Shown: in pieces, positions 41,436 through 50,948 of the stretch
How positions within the stretch are numbered: position 1 is the first letter of the stretch
How the letters are laid out: every line of letters begins with the position of its first letter
Source of the DNA: Fictibacillus fluitans
GTDB taxonomy: Bacteria > Bacillota > Bacilli > Bacillales > Fictibacillaceae
NCBI RefSeq assembly: GCF_030418125.1
Contig: NZ_JAUHTR010000002.1
Location: 124,001-188,000 of the forward strand
Direction: 5' to 3'
DNA length: 64,000 bases
Made by a program: the position numbers and the translations under genes
Notes under the pieces: model-generated
Seen by the model: only the letters and a program-made list of their open reading frames with translations
What the model was told of the DNA's origin: nothing
Database searches by the model: none

Positions 41436-42257
41436 GTGACTTCTGCAATTAAATATAAGAATATTACTAGGGTTAAAGAACTGGAAACGGTGGTCAGCCT
41501 TCAAAAATTAATTTGGGGAAAAGAAGCTGTAACCGAGGTCCCCCAATTATTTGCTTCGATCCAGAGCGGAGGTTCTGTCATTGGCGCCTACCTGGATGAT
41601 GAGCTCGCAGGATTTTGCTACGGATTCCCAGGCTATCAAAGTCATAATCTATATCTCTATTCGCACATGATGGGAATCCTCCCAAGTCAGCGGAACAACG
41701 GCATCGGACTTCAGCTGAAGCTTCAGCAGAGATTGTGGGCAAAGCAGGCTGGATACGAGAAGATTATTTGGACGTATGATCCTCTGCAGACGAGAAACGC
41801 GCATCTTAACTTGAACAAGCTTGGAGGCTATGTTGATCATTACAAAGTGTCTTACTACGGAGAGATGAAGGACAAGATCAATACGGGCTTCCCAACGGAT
41901 CGCTTTTTATTGGAGTGGGACATAGGCAGTGAAAGGGTGTCCGACAACCTGAGGATTTCTGAAAAAGAAAAGGTGTGGCAGCAGTATCGAAAACTGTCTT
42001 GGACCACTACCGGGAGCCATCCTGTTCCTGAAACTTTGAACCATGCTGCAATTGATGAACAGGGTTATTTAGTGCCCGTTCCTGCTGACATCGAACGCAT
42101 AAAACAAGAGAATTTCAACCTTGCCCTGGAGTGGAGGCTGCATGTGCGGAACAAAATGCTCAGCCTGCTGGAAAAGGATTACAGAGTCGTTGGTCTTCTC
42201 AGACAGAAAGAGCCCGTTCATTATTATGTTCTCGAGAACAAGAGTGACAGAGGCTGA
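41436..42257 (+). CDS. GNAT acyltransferase, probable D-amino acid N-succinyltransferase
   Basis: A 273-aa GNAT protein. The CoA-binding segment is LPSQRNNGIGLQLKLQQRLWA (about residues 87-107; R-x2-G-IG/L), and the N-terminal VVSLQKLIWG start plus YDPLQTRNAHLNLNKLGG block match the acyltransferases encoded next to NSAR genes. In Geobacillus the corresponding enzyme succinylates D-amino acids from succinyl-CoA, giving the racemase its substrate. The gene starts with GTG after GGAGTGGAG, 23 bp after the racemase gene. Confidence 0.85.
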   Translation: MTSAIKYKNITRVKELETVVSLQKLIWGKEAVTEVPQLFASIQSGGSVIGAYLDDELAGFCYGFPGYQSHNLYLYSHMMGILPSQRNNGIGLQLKLQQRLWAKQAGYEKIIWTYDPLQTRNAHLNLNKLGGYVDHYKVSYYGEMKDKINTGFPTDRFLLEWDIGSERVSDNLRISEKEKVWQQYRKLSWTTTGSHPVPETLNHAAIDEQGYLVPVPADIERIKQENFNLALEWRLHVRNKMLSLLEKDYRVVGLLRQKEPVHYYVLENKSDRG

Positions 42258-42348
42258 AAGTGTTTTCTAACATAGCATGAATTGCGGCAAAATTAGTCAG
42301 AATAGTCAGTTTTTATAGTATTACCCATTAAACAAGGAGTGATTTCGG

Positions 42349-43773
42349 ATGGCAAATGACATGAAAGTATTGAATGATTTTGATTCGTATAGTGAAAATC
42401 TCGCTCAAAAGTATCACGTTCCAGGAATCTTTATGGCATTGGGGAAAGAGGAGAAGATTGTATTTGAAAAAGGGATTGGCTACCGGAATGTCAACGAGAA
42501 GCTTCCTTTATCAAAAGATACGGTGTTTGGTATAGGTTCGGTTAACAAGCAAATAACAGCAGTAGCTGTTCTTCAGCTGCATGATCAAGGAAAGCTGTCT
42601 GTTCATGATCCTGTTGTAAATTATTTGCCTGAGTTCCAAACACCCAACGACCTTTATACAAAGGAAATGACGATACACCACTTTCTGACTCATACTTCTG
42701 GGCTTCCTCCATTAGCCACGTTGTATGGAGCCATGAAAAAGAGTATGGAAAGGGACCCTAAGCCCGAGAGCGGAGAGCAGCCGGCTGAAAATCCTTTGGA
42801 TAAAGTTCCTGTTATCGATACGTATGAAGAGCTTATGGATGCATTAAGTAAAGATTCCTTTACCTTGCTTGGCAAACCGGGAACGGTTTTCAGTTATTCG
42901 AATGAAGGATATGCCCTTCTTGGTGCCATTATCGAAAGGGTCAGTGGAGTCCCCTACGAGCAGTATATTAAGGATTACATTACAGACCCCGCCGGAATGC
43001 ATCATACGGTTTTTCAGTATGAAGAGCTTGGAGAATATGATGATATAGCAATTTTGTATCATTCGCGCAAAAAGGACGAAGAGACTGTTGTGTTTGAGTC
43101 CAATAATCCGTGGGACGCTCCTCCGATGAGGGCTGCAGGGTTCTTAAAATCAACGGTAGCTGACATGCTGAAGTATTCGGATCTCTTTCACACGGGAGGG
43201 AGAATTGGCAATGCTCAAATTCTGACTCCTGAGAGCGTGGAGCTGATGACAACCCCTTACATTAAGTGTGATTTCAACAAATATTATGGTTATGGTGTCA
43301 TGATCCATCCCGACTTTTTAGGCTATAAGTTTGTAGAACACGGCGGGGCAATTAAAGGGGTGGCTGCACACATCGGGACCATTCCGGAACTCAAGTTAAC
43401 TGGAGCGGCACTTGCTAACCTGGGAGGTGTTCCGTCCACCAAATTATTATTCAGTGCCTTTGCCAGCTATCTCGGACGCGACATAGAAGATACAGAACTT
43501 CAAGTAGAAGAAATTCCTCTCTCTCTGGATGAGTTAAAAGCATATGAAGGTATGTTTGCCTCTCCGGAAGGAATGGCCGTTAAATTTTACCTGGAAGAGG
43601 ACAAGCTTCAAGCATCAATGGAAAATGAGGCGACCACGCTTACTCCAGTCGGTGAAGATACCTTCTTGTTTGCAATGAGAGATTCCAAATATGCAATTTC
43701 TTTCTTGAGAGATGAAAATAAAAAAATACACCGTGTTGCCTTTGGTTATCGCCAGATATCAAAAGCGGAATAG
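42349..43773 (+). CDS. S12-type serine hydrolase 1 (D-peptidase-like)
   Basis: A 474-aa cytosolic serine hydrolase of the class C beta-lactamase/D-aminopeptidase (S12) fold. All three motifs are present: S-V-N-K (Ser65, in GIGSVNKQITAV), Tyr-Ser-Asn in FSYSNEGYALLG, and His-Gly-Gly in VEHGGAIKG. A C-terminal beta domain of about 100 residues follows. There is no signal peptide, unlike the surface hydrolases elsewhere in the window, so it works on imported peptides. It starts after AAGGAG and a 91-bp gap. The next gene is a close paralogue. Confidence 0.85.
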   Translation: MANDMKVLNDFDSYSENLAQKYHVPGIFMALGKEEKIVFEKGIGYRNVNEKLPLSKDTVFGIGSVNKQITAVAVLQLHDQGKLSVHDPVVNYLPEFQTPNDLYTKEMTIHHFLTHTSGLPPLATLYGAMKKSMERDPKPESGEQPAENPLDKVPVIDTYEELMDALSKDSFTLLGKPGTVFSYSNEGYALLGAIIERVSGVPYEQYIKDYITDPAGMHHTVFQYEELGEYDDIAILYHSRKKDEETVVFESNNPWDAPPMRAAGFLKSTVADMLKYSDLFHTGGRIGNAQILTPESVELMTTPYIKCDFNKYYGYGVMIHPDFLGYKFVEHGGAIKGVAAHIGTIPELKLTGAALANLGGVPSTKLLFSAFASYLGRDIEDTELQVEEIPLSLDELKAYEGMFASPEGMAVKFYLEEDKLQASMENEATTLTPVGEDTFLFAMRDSKYAISFLRDENKKIHRVAFGYRQISKAE

Positions 43774-43846
43774 GGTAAATCAGTGCGTGCATCTAACGCA
43801 TGGGTCTGATGTAAAAATTCAAAATAATCAAAAAGGGGTGTGGAGT

Positions 43847-45292
43847 TTGGGCAATGCGCTGGCTGTTTCATCTGGATTTGAACAGTATGCTGCGGAGGTG
43901 GCGAAAAAGTATCAAATCCCGGGAATTTTTATTGCCTTGGGAAAGGACGAAAAACTAATTTATGAAAAAGGTATTGGTTTCAGGAATACCTCGAATGAAC
44001 TCCCTCTATCCAAGGACACTGTATTTTCTATCGGTTCGGTAACAAAGCAAGTAACAGCGGTGGCCATTCTTCAGCTCCATGAACAAGGAAAGCTTTCATT
44101 GCATGATCCGGTAATCAATTATTTGCCGGAATTCAGGACTCCGGACAAAGAAAGAACAAAAGAAATGACGATTCACCATCTTCTTACTCACTCCTCGGGA
44201 CTGCCTCCGCTCTCTACCTTGTATGGGGCGATGAAAAAGAGCTTGCTGATAGCAATGAATCCTGAAGTAGATAGCAGGAAGGAGAATTCATTAGTAACGT
44301 TCCTGGAAAAATTCCCTGAAATTGAAACGTACAGTGAACTATTGGATGCTATTTCAAATGACACCTTCACATTGCTTGGCCCGCCCGGAGCACAATTCAG
44401 CTATTCCAATGATGGCTATGCGCTTTTGGGTGCCATAGTAGAACGGACGAGTGGAATCAAATATGAGCACTATGTAAAAAGCTCTATTCTGGAGCCGGCC
44501 GGTATGCAGCACTCCGTCTTTCATTATGAAGAATTAAAGGATTATGAGGATATTGCCGTTTTATATGAATTGCATAAGAAAGACGAAGAGAACATTGTAG
44601 TTGAATCCAACATACCGTGGGATGCTCCAGCAATGAGATCGGGCGGCTTTCTTAAATCCACGGCAAGGGATATGCTGAAATTTTCTGATCTGTTTCACAC
44701 AGGAGGAAGGATTGGCAACGCTCAAATCCTGACTCCTGAGAGCGTAGAACGGATGACGACACCTTACATGAAATGCGGACATGATTTGTTTTATGGATAT
44801 GGAGTAATGATACACCCTGATTTTTTTGGCTATAAGCTGATTGAACATGGCGGGGCAATCAAGGGAGGGTCTTCAATTATCGGGACCATACCCGAATTGA
44901 AGCTGACTGCAGTCTCGCTGGCTAACCTGTTAGGTGTACCGGCAGATAAGCTGCTTTTCAGTGCTTTTGCCAGTTATCTTGAGCGAGACATAGAGGATGT
45001 TGATATAAGGCTCGGTGAAGTTTCTTTAACGGTTGAAGAATTAAAAGAATATGAAGGAGAATTTGCTTCTGCAGAAGGGACGAGGGTCACTTTTTATGTG
45101 GATGAGGAAGGCCTGCTCTATGGCTCAGAAGGAAAACCATTCCTTCTTACACCAGTTGGTAATGACACCTTCCTTTATAAGAGCAGGGAATTTAAAAAAA
45201 CACTTCAATTCATACGAAATGAAAATCAACAAATTCACCGTATTGCCTTCGGATTGAGACAAATTCCAAAAGTAGAAGAGGGGGAAGCATGA
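43847..45292 (+). CDS. S12-type serine hydrolase 2 (tandem paralogue)
   Basis: A 481-aa paralogue of the preceding gene, collinear over the whole length. Motifs are S-V-T-K in SIGSVTKQVTAV, Tyr-Ser-Asn in FSYSNDGYALLG and His-Gly-Gly in IEHGGAIKG. The start is TTG 43847, because GGGGTG/TGGAG lies just upstream and because the protein then aligns residue for residue with the start of paralogue 1; longer readings run back into that gene. It overlaps the binding-protein gene by 4 bp. Divergence after tandem duplication may have widened the peptide range. Confidence 0.85.
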   Translation: MGNALAVSSGFEQYAAEVAKKYQIPGIFIALGKDEKLIYEKGIGFRNTSNELPLSKDTVFSIGSVTKQVTAVAILQLHEQGKLSLHDPVINYLPEFRTPDKERTKEMTIHHLLTHSSGLPPLSTLYGAMKKSLLIAMNPEVDSRKENSLVTFLEKFPEIETYSELLDAISNDTFTLLGPPGAQFSYSNDGYALLGAIVERTSGIKYEHYVKSSILEPAGMQHSVFHYEELKDYEDIAVLYELHKKDEENIVVESNIPWDAPAMRSGGFLKSTARDMLKFSDLFHTGGRIGNAQILTPESVERMTTPYMKCGHDLFYGYGVMIHPDFFGYKLIEHGGAIKGGSSIIGTIPELKLTAVSLANLLGVPADKLLFSAFASYLERDIEDVDIRLGEVSLTVEELKEYEGEFASAEGTRVTFYVDEEGLLYGSEGKPFLLTPVGNDTFLYKSREFKKTLQFIRNENQQIHRIAFGLRQIPKVEEGEA

Positions 45293-46935
45293 TGTTTGAG
45301 AAAAGAATGGGAAGAATGCTGTTAACCGTCATCGCTATTGTTTCAATGTTATTTGTATCTGCTTGCAGCTCCAATGAGGCTACTTCTAAGAATAAAGATA
45401 AACAAAACAGTGCCAAGGAAGCGGGAACTCCTCAAAATGGGGGGACGATTTCTATCGGATATACGCAGGAGCCGGATACTATGGATGTGCATAAAACATC
45501 GATGAGCATTGTTGATGACATCGGTACTCAAATTGGGGGTTCTCTGTTAGTATTTGACCCCAAAACATTAGAACTGAAACCGCATTTAGCTGAAAGCTAC
45601 AGCATTTCGGAGGATGGAAAGAAAATCACCTTTAAGCTGAGAGAAGGGATCAAATTTCATGACGGTACCCCGTTTACAGCGAAAGCGTATAAAGAAACCT
45701 TTGATCGTTTGCTGGATCCAAAAACAGGAGCCACGGTGGTTAAAAACCTTTTAGCAGGTGTTAAATCCATTAAAGCTCCAGATGATGCAACTTTAATCAT
45801 TGAGCTTGCTGCTCCGACAGCCCCGGTTCTCTCAAATTTGGCGATAGAAGGTTTCATGCAGCCTTTATCTAAAAAGGCGATAGATACGCATGGAGATAAA
45901 TATGGAAGAAATCCGGTCGGGGTTGGGCCATGGAAGTTTAAAGAATGGAAGAATGGCCAATCCATTACTCTTGCAAAGAATGAGGACTATAAATGGAGCA
46001 AATATTACTTCAGCAATAAAGGGAGTGCGTACCCTGATGAACTGGTATACAAGTTCATAAAGGATTATCAAACCATGCTTTCGGCATTGGACAGCGGGTC
46101 GATTGATATTGCTGCCAACTTGCTTCCAAAGGATGCCAAGAGGTATAGTGCAAATCCCCAATTTAACGTCTTTGAGTTTGATCGGCAAGGCATGGGCTTA
46201 ACGATTGAAATGAATACGGAAAATGAGATTTTAAAAGATATTAAGGTGAGAAAAGCATTAAATATGCTGATCAACAAGGATTCCATCATAAAAGCGGTCC
46301 TTCAAGGCGAAGGGAATCCAGCATACGGTCCGATATCATCAAACATTTTTGGGTACGACAAAAATATTGAAAAGTATGGATATCAATACAATAAAGATGA
46401 AGCAGTAAAACTGCTTAAAAGCTCCGGTTGGAAGAAAAACAGTAAAGGTATGCTGGAAAAGGACGGTAAAGAACTAAGTTTTGAATTGTCTTCCAGTGGC
46501 CAGTGGAATCAGCCGGCTCAAATTGTTCAGGCAATGTTCAAAGAGGCGGGAATCGGAATAAAGATTCAATCCTTTGAAGCGGGAGCATTGAGCGAGAAAG
46601 TATCAAAGGGAGATTATGAACTTACCTTCCTTGGTTACTCTTACCCTGACCCGGACATTCTTTTCATGCTGTTCCATTCAAGCCAGCTTGGCGGTTTTAA
46701 TCACTCTCGCGCCAAGAATAAAGAGCTGGATGCGTTATTGGAAAAGGGAAGGGCGACACTCGACTCTGAAGAGCGCAAAAAGATCTATGCAGAGGCCCAA
46801 AAGATTATTGTAGAAGAGGCGTATTGGGCTCCAATTTATGTTGAAAAAATGTTCTTCGTAAGCAATAAGAGAGTGCATGGCCTTAAACAATCACAAACTA
46901 CGCTTCTATTCCATGACAGCTGGGTGAAAAAATGA
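45289..46935 (+). CDS. peptide ABC transporter substrate-binding lipoprotein
   Basis: A 548-aa family-5 (DppA/OppA-type) binding protein. The signal peptide ends in VSAC with Cys26 as lipid anchor. The mature protein begins with a GGTISIGYTQEPDTMD block and contains the family region KITFKLREGIKFHDGTPF (near residue 115). It binds oligopeptides outside the cell for the four transporter proteins that follow. The ATGA overlaps at both ends tie it tightly into the D-peptide operon. Confidence 0.93.
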   Translation: MMFEKRMGRMLLTVIAIVSMLFVSACSSNEATSKNKDKQNSAKEAGTPQNGGTISIGYTQEPDTMDVHKTSMSIVDDIGTQIGGSLLVFDPKTLELKPHLAESYSISEDGKKITFKLREGIKFHDGTPFTAKAYKETFDRLLDPKTGATVVKNLLAGVKSIKAPDDATLIIELAAPTAPVLSNLAIEGFMQPLSKKAIDTHGDKYGRNPVGVGPWKFKEWKNGQSITLAKNEDYKWSKYYFSNKGSAYPDELVYKFIKDYQTMLSALDSGSIDIAANLLPKDAKRYSANPQFNVFEFDRQGMGLTIEMNTENEILKDIKVRKALNMLINKDSIIKAVLQGEGNPAYGPISSNIFGYDKNIEKYGYQYNKDEAVKLLKSSGWKKNSKGMLEKDGKELSFELSSSGQWNQPAQIVQAMFKEAGIGIKIQSFEAGALSEKVSKGDYELTFLGYSYPDPDILFMLFHSSQLGGFNHSRAKNKELDALLEKGRATLDSEERKKIYAEAQKIIVEEAYWAPIYVEKMFFVSNKRVHGLKQSQTTLLFHDSWVKK

Positions 46936-47864
46936 CCTACCTGTTGAATCGAATCTTCTCGGGCATTATTGTCATCATAGGAATTTCTATCTTTTCCTTC
47001 TTCTTGATTCACCTTATTCCTGGAGATCCCGTCAGGATGCTTCTTGGCCAAAATGCAACCAATGAAGAAGTAGCGAGGCTGACCACCTATCTGGGGCTTG
47101 ATCAGCCCCTGATGGTTCAATACAAGGATTATGTTGTCAATACCTTGCAGGGGGATCTGGGTACATCCATTAAAACAGGCAGACCTGTACTGACAGAAAT
47201 ATTGGAACGATTCCCTGAAACGATGAAACTGGCAGCTGCCGGTATCCTGATTGCTACGGTATTGGGTATATCCGTCGGGGTTATTTCTGCTCAATATAAA
47301 GGATCCTTCATTGATAAATTGTCCATGACTTTTGCTACGCTGGGGGTTTCTATTCCGGGCTTTTGGCTGGCCCTGGTTGTTATTATGCTGTTTTCGGTAA
47401 AGCTTGGATGGCTTCCGATCGCCCAAGGGACGGGCATCCGGGATTTGATTTTGCCTGCCATGACGTTAGGGGTCCTGGCTTCAACGATGATCAGCCGGCT
47501 GACACGCAACGGGCTGGTTGAAATATTATCCAATGATTTTGTCAGGACAGCCAGAGCCAAGGGTCTGGCGGAACGAATGATTTTAATCCGTCACGCCTTA
47601 AGGAATGCCCTCATTCCTGTTGTCACGGTCATCGGCTTACAGATGGCGGCTCTTTTAGGCGGTACGGTGATTATTGAACAGGTGTTTAACTGGCCTGGAC
47701 TTGGAACGCTGGCCATTGGAGCCATTTCAACAAGGGATTTTCCCCTAATTCAGGGAACCATTTTGTTCATGGGGGTCGTATATGTCACCATCAATATTCT
47801 GGTTGATTTCCTTTATACAGTGATTGATCCACGCGTGGAGTTAAGTGCAAAGGGAGGGAAATAG
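46932..47864 (+). CDS. dppB: peptide ABC transporter permease, DppB type
   Basis: A 310-aa permease with six spans. The N-terminal RIFSGIIVIIGISIFSFFLIHLIPGDPVR pattern is split here across the first helix (I-G-I-S-I-F-S-F) and the PGDPVR motif near residue 31. The EAA loop is in VRTARAKGLAERMILIRHALRNA (near 205). It overlaps the binding-protein gene by 4 bp and is adjacent to the DppC-type gene. Confidence 0.94.
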   Translation: MTYLLNRIFSGIIVIIGISIFSFFLIHLIPGDPVRMLLGQNATNEEVARLTTYLGLDQPLMVQYKDYVVNTLQGDLGTSIKTGRPVLTEILERFPETMKLAAAGILIATVLGISVGVISAQYKGSFIDKLSMTFATLGVSIPGFWLALVVIMLFSVKLGWLPIAQGTGIRDLILPAMTLGVLASTMISRLTRNGLVEILSNDFVRTARAKGLAERMILIRHALRNALIPVVTVIGLQMAALLGGTVIIEQVFNWPGLGTLAIGAISTRDFPLIQGTILFMGVVYVTINILVDFLYTVIDPRVELSAKGGK

Positions 47865-48782
47865 GTGGCTAGATTAAAAGAGGTTACACAATCACTTCAT
47901 GCGCCGCTTATGAAAGAAGAAAAGAATCCGGCCCTTGTTCAGAAGAAGCTGAAGGTCAGTATGTTTTGGAAAGTATGGAATCATAAACGGGCAAAGTATC
48001 ATCTGATTTTCCTATTTCTTTTCCTGGTGATGGGAATATTCGGGCCAATGATTGCTCCGTTTGATCCCAACAAGCCCTTTTACGATGCCCTTCTGCAAGC
48101 GCCGGGCAAAGAACATTTATTAGGAACGGATGCCTTGGGAAGAGATGTTCTTTCCCGTTTGTTATATGGTACCCGGGTGACGCTAACCGTCTCCATTCTG
48201 GCTGCCGGCATTACCTTTGTTGCAGGGACTTTGCTTGGTTTGATCAGCGCTTATGTAGGCGGGATTGTCGATAATATTTTGATGAGAATTATGGACATTC
48301 TGCTGGCACTGCCGAGTATTATCCTTGCTCTTGCCATTGTTGCTGTGCTTGGGCCAAGTTTAACAAACGCGATGATTGCGGTTGGGGTTTCTTCGATACC
48401 GAGCTTTGCAAGACTTACCCGGAGTGCGGCTCTGACGATAAAATCTTCTGGTTATATTGAGGCAAGCCGTTCGATTGGGAGTTCACATTCCTGGATCATT
48501 ATGAGGCAATTTCTTCCCAATATTACAGGGGTTCTTGTTGTGTACACGACCCTATTTATTGGGGGAGCGATCCTGGACACAGCAGCATTAAGCTTTATCG
48601 GCCTCGGTGCGCAGCCTCCTGCACCTGAGTGGGGAACGATGCTGAGTGAGGGGAAAAATTATATATATGAAGCCTGGTGGCTTGCCACATTTCCCGGAAT
48701 TGCCATTACGGTCGTTGTTTTTGTCATTAATGATTTTGGTGACGTCCTCCGGGATATCTTTGATCCTAAATCAGTGAATTAG
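47865..48782 (+). CDS. dppC: peptide ABC transporter permease, DppC type
   Basis: A 305-aa permease with an N-terminal cytoplasmic extension of about 45 residues, then six spans. LLGTDALGRDVLSRLLYG near residue 85 is the DppC/OppC signature, and the EAA loop is in EASRSIGSSHSWIIMRQFLPN. The start is GTG directly after the DppB-type stop codon. Confidence 0.94.
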   Translation: MARLKEVTQSLHAPLMKEEKNPALVQKKLKVSMFWKVWNHKRAKYHLIFLFLFLVMGIFGPMIAPFDPNKPFYDALLQAPGKEHLLGTDALGRDVLSRLLYGTRVTLTVSILAAGITFVAGTLLGLISAYVGGIVDNILMRIMDILLALPSIILALAIVAVLGPSLTNAMIAVGVSSIPSFARLTRSAALTIKSSGYIEASRSIGSSHSWIIMRQFLPNITGVLVVYTTLFIGGAILDTAALSFIGLGAQPPAPEWGTMLSEGKNYIYEAWWLATFPGIAITVVVFVINDFGDVLRDIFDPKSVN

Positions 48783-48818
48783 TTTTTTACGTGTTTTTTT
48801 TAGAGAGGGAGAAACGAT

Positions 48819-49796
48819 ATGCCATCTATTTTAAAGGTGAAAGGACTTTCTACCACGTTCTCAGGCAAACATGGAGATACGACCGTAGTGGACGGTGTTG
48901 ATTTTGAGCTGGGAAAGGGAGAAATTTTAGGAATCGTGGGTGAATCCGGCTGTGGAAAGAGCGTAACCTCTTTGTCCATCCTTCAACTGTTGGGCAAAAA
49001 AGGGGAATCATCGGGTGTCATCCAGTTTAACGATATGAATCTTCTTGAACAAAGCGAGAAAGCCATGAGGGGGATTCGCGGACGTGATATTTCCATGATT
49101 TTTCAAGACCCTATGTCTTCCCTTAATCCCATTCTCACGATCGGTAAACAGATCGGGGAAATGATTGAAATCCACGAAGAGGCAAGTGGAGCTGAACGGA
49201 AGTTAAAGGTAATCGGGTTATTAAAAAAAGTGGGAATTCCCCGTGCGGAGGAAATTTACCGGGAATATCCCCATCGGTTATCTGGAGGGATGAAACAAAG
49301 GGTGATGATTGCGATGGCAATTGCCTGTAATCCTGCTGTCTTAATTGCTGATGAACCAACGACTGCATTGGATGTAACGATTCAGGCACAGGTATTGGAT
49401 TTGCTGAAAGGACTGCAGAAGGAACTCAATATGTCCATTATCCTTATTACCCATGACCTTGGTGTTGTGGCTGAGATGTGTGACCGTGTGGTGGTTATGT
49501 ATGCCGGGCAAGTGGTTGAGACAGCGGATACGAGAACATTACTGCGTTCTCCCAAGCATCCTTATGCAAAGGGGCTGGTGCATTCCGCTTCCTTGGTTTC
49601 CAATGAAAATAAACGCCTTAACTCCATACCGGGACAGGTCCCGCTGCCTGGACAATTTTCAAGCGGTTGCCGCTTTGCGGACCGATGTGAATATGTATTG
49701 GACGTTTGCAGGAGGTCACAGCCTTCTTTATCCAAGCTGGACAAGAACACGACTTGCAGGTGCTGGCTGTACGGAAGCAAGGAGGCTGTTCAATGA
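48819..49796 (+). CDS. dppD: peptide ABC transporter ATPase, DppD type
   Basis: A 325-aa ATPase with Walker [12 protein letters not shown], signature [13 protein letters not shown] and Walker [14 protein letters not shown]. The C-terminal oligopeptide-ATPase domain holds the four-cysteine cluster typical of DppD/OppD ([15 protein letters not shown] and a later TTCRC). GAGAGGGAG precedes the ATG. The next ATPase gene overlaps by 4 bp. Confidence 0.95.
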   Translation: MPSILKVKGLSTTFSGKHGDTTVVDGVDFELGKGEILGIVGESGCGKSVTSLSILQLLGKKGESSGVIQFNDMNLLEQSEKAMRGIRGRDISMIFQDPMSSLNPILTIGKQIGEMIEIHEEASGAERKLKVIGLLKKVGIPRAEEIYREYPHRLSGGMKQRVMIAMAIACNPAVLIADEPTTALDVTIQAQVLDLLKGLQKELNMSIILITHDLGVVAEMCDRVVVMYAGQVVETADTRTLLRSPKHPYAKGLVHSASLVSNENKRLNSIPGQVPLPGQFSSGCRFADRCEYVLDVCRRSQPSLSKLDKNTTCRCWLYGSKEAVQ

Positions 49797-50749
49797 AAAC
49801 CAAGCTTCTGGAAGTAAAAGACCTTGAGAAGAGATTCAAATTAAAAAAAGCGGTTTTTGCTCCGCCTTCGTTTGTTCATGCCATAAATGGAGTCAATCTG
49901 GTCCTTCATGAGGGGGAGACGCTTGGCATTGTGGGAGAGTCGGGCTGTGGTAAATCCACAACAGGACGATGCCTGCTGCGCCTTATTGAGCCGTCACATG
50001 GTGAAGTGATCTTTGAAGGGAAAGACATTACTCACTTCACGAAAAGCGAGCTTAAAGCTTTCCGGAAACAGGTGCAGATGGTGTTTCAGGACCCCATGGA
50101 TTCCATGAATCCGAAAATGACCATTGGCGAAATCATGGCTGAGCCGCTTATTTCGCATAAAATACCAAAGGCCCAATGGCAGGAGCTGCTGACCTCTACC
50201 ATTAAACTTGTCGGACTGAACGAGGACCATCTTTCACGATATCCCCATGAATTTTCAGGTGGCCAGAAGCAGCGAATCGGGATTGCAAGAGCCATTATAT
50301 TAAGGCCAAAGGTGATTGTGGCAGATGAGCCGGTCTCCGCCCTGGACGTTTCTGTTCAATCGCAGATTATCAATTTGCTTCAGGATCTGCAGGAAGAACT
50401 TGACCTGTCGTATGTCTTTATCTCGCATGATCTGGGAGTCGTTGAGCATATTGCTCACCGGGTTGCGGTGATGTATTTGGGAGAGGTCGTGGAATTAGCA
50501 GACAGTGAAGAACTATTCAGGGATCCGCTTCATCCATATACGAAAGCACTCATTTCTTCCATTCCCAGAAAAGACCCTGATGAACGGAAGGAAAGAATCA
50601 TACTGAAGGGAGAAATTCCTTCTCCATCCAGCCCGCCTGCAGGCTGTAAGTTTCATCCCCGCTGTGAATTTGCAGCAGAAATTTGTAAAACAAAAAGGCC
50701 GGCCCTTAAGCAAGTTTATGGCCGGGAAGTCGCATGTCATCTTTATTAG
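49793..50749 (+). CDS. dppF: peptide ABC transporter ATPase, DppF type
   Basis: A 318-aa ATPase with Walker [13 protein letters not shown], signature [13 protein letters not shown] and Walker [13 protein letters not shown], and a C-terminal cysteine cluster ([16 protein letters not shown]). I set the start at ATG 49793 (AAGGAGG upstream, ATGA overlap with dppD); a longer reading back into dppD would not add family sequence. It ends the 16-kb operon. Confidence 0.95.
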   Translation: MKTKLLEVKDLEKRFKLKKAVFAPPSFVHAINGVNLVLHEGETLGIVGESGCGKSTTGRCLLRLIEPSHGEVIFEGKDITHFTKSELKAFRKQVQMVFQDPMDSMNPKMTIGEIMAEPLISHKIPKAQWQELLTSTIKLVGLNEDHLSRYPHEFSGGQKQRIGIARAIILRPKVIVADEPVSALDVSVQSQIINLLQDLQEELDLSYVFISHDLGVVEHIAHRVAVMYLGEVVELADSEELFRDPLHPYTKALISSIPRKDPDERKERIILKGEIPSPSSPPAGCKFHPRCEFAAEICKTKRPALKQVYGREVACHLY

Positions 50750-50767
50750 TTTCTTGGAAGCTGGCTG

Positions 50768-50801
50768 GAGCCGCATAGTCAATCGCTAAGCGGCTCTTTT
50801 T
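50768..50801 (+). terminator. terminator of the D-peptide operon
   Basis: GAGCCGC/GCGGCTC arms with a 15-base loop are followed by TTTTT, 18 bases past the stop codon. Confidence 0.8.
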
Positions 50802-50830
50802 CATGACTTCAAGAAGTGATTACTTTTTTC

Positions 50831-50873
50831 ATGACAGCAGACACTTTGTTATATGACATTCCTTCCATAAAAT
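50831..50873 (+). promoter_or_regulatory. shared regulon element, copy A (serine hydrolase promoter)
   Basis: ATGACA (50831), CACTTT (50842), ATGACA (50853), then TAAAAT (50868) exactly 15 bp after the start of the second ATGACA; spacings are 11 and 11 bp. A T-rich run precedes it. The whole block through the CATAAAAT box is nearly the same as at copy B. Confidence 0.75.
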
Positions 50874-50948
50874 TTGTAGTGCAAGGCATCTTAGCATCTT
50901 ACGATAGGAACAGATAAATACTAATTTTATGGAATAGGATGATTCATC

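Noticed and set aside
43712-43846. Longer reading of the second serine hydrolase starting inside the first
   Set aside because: The ribosome binding site and exact alignment with the paralogue both point to TTG 43847; the longer frame overlaps coding sequence of gene 1 in another frame.
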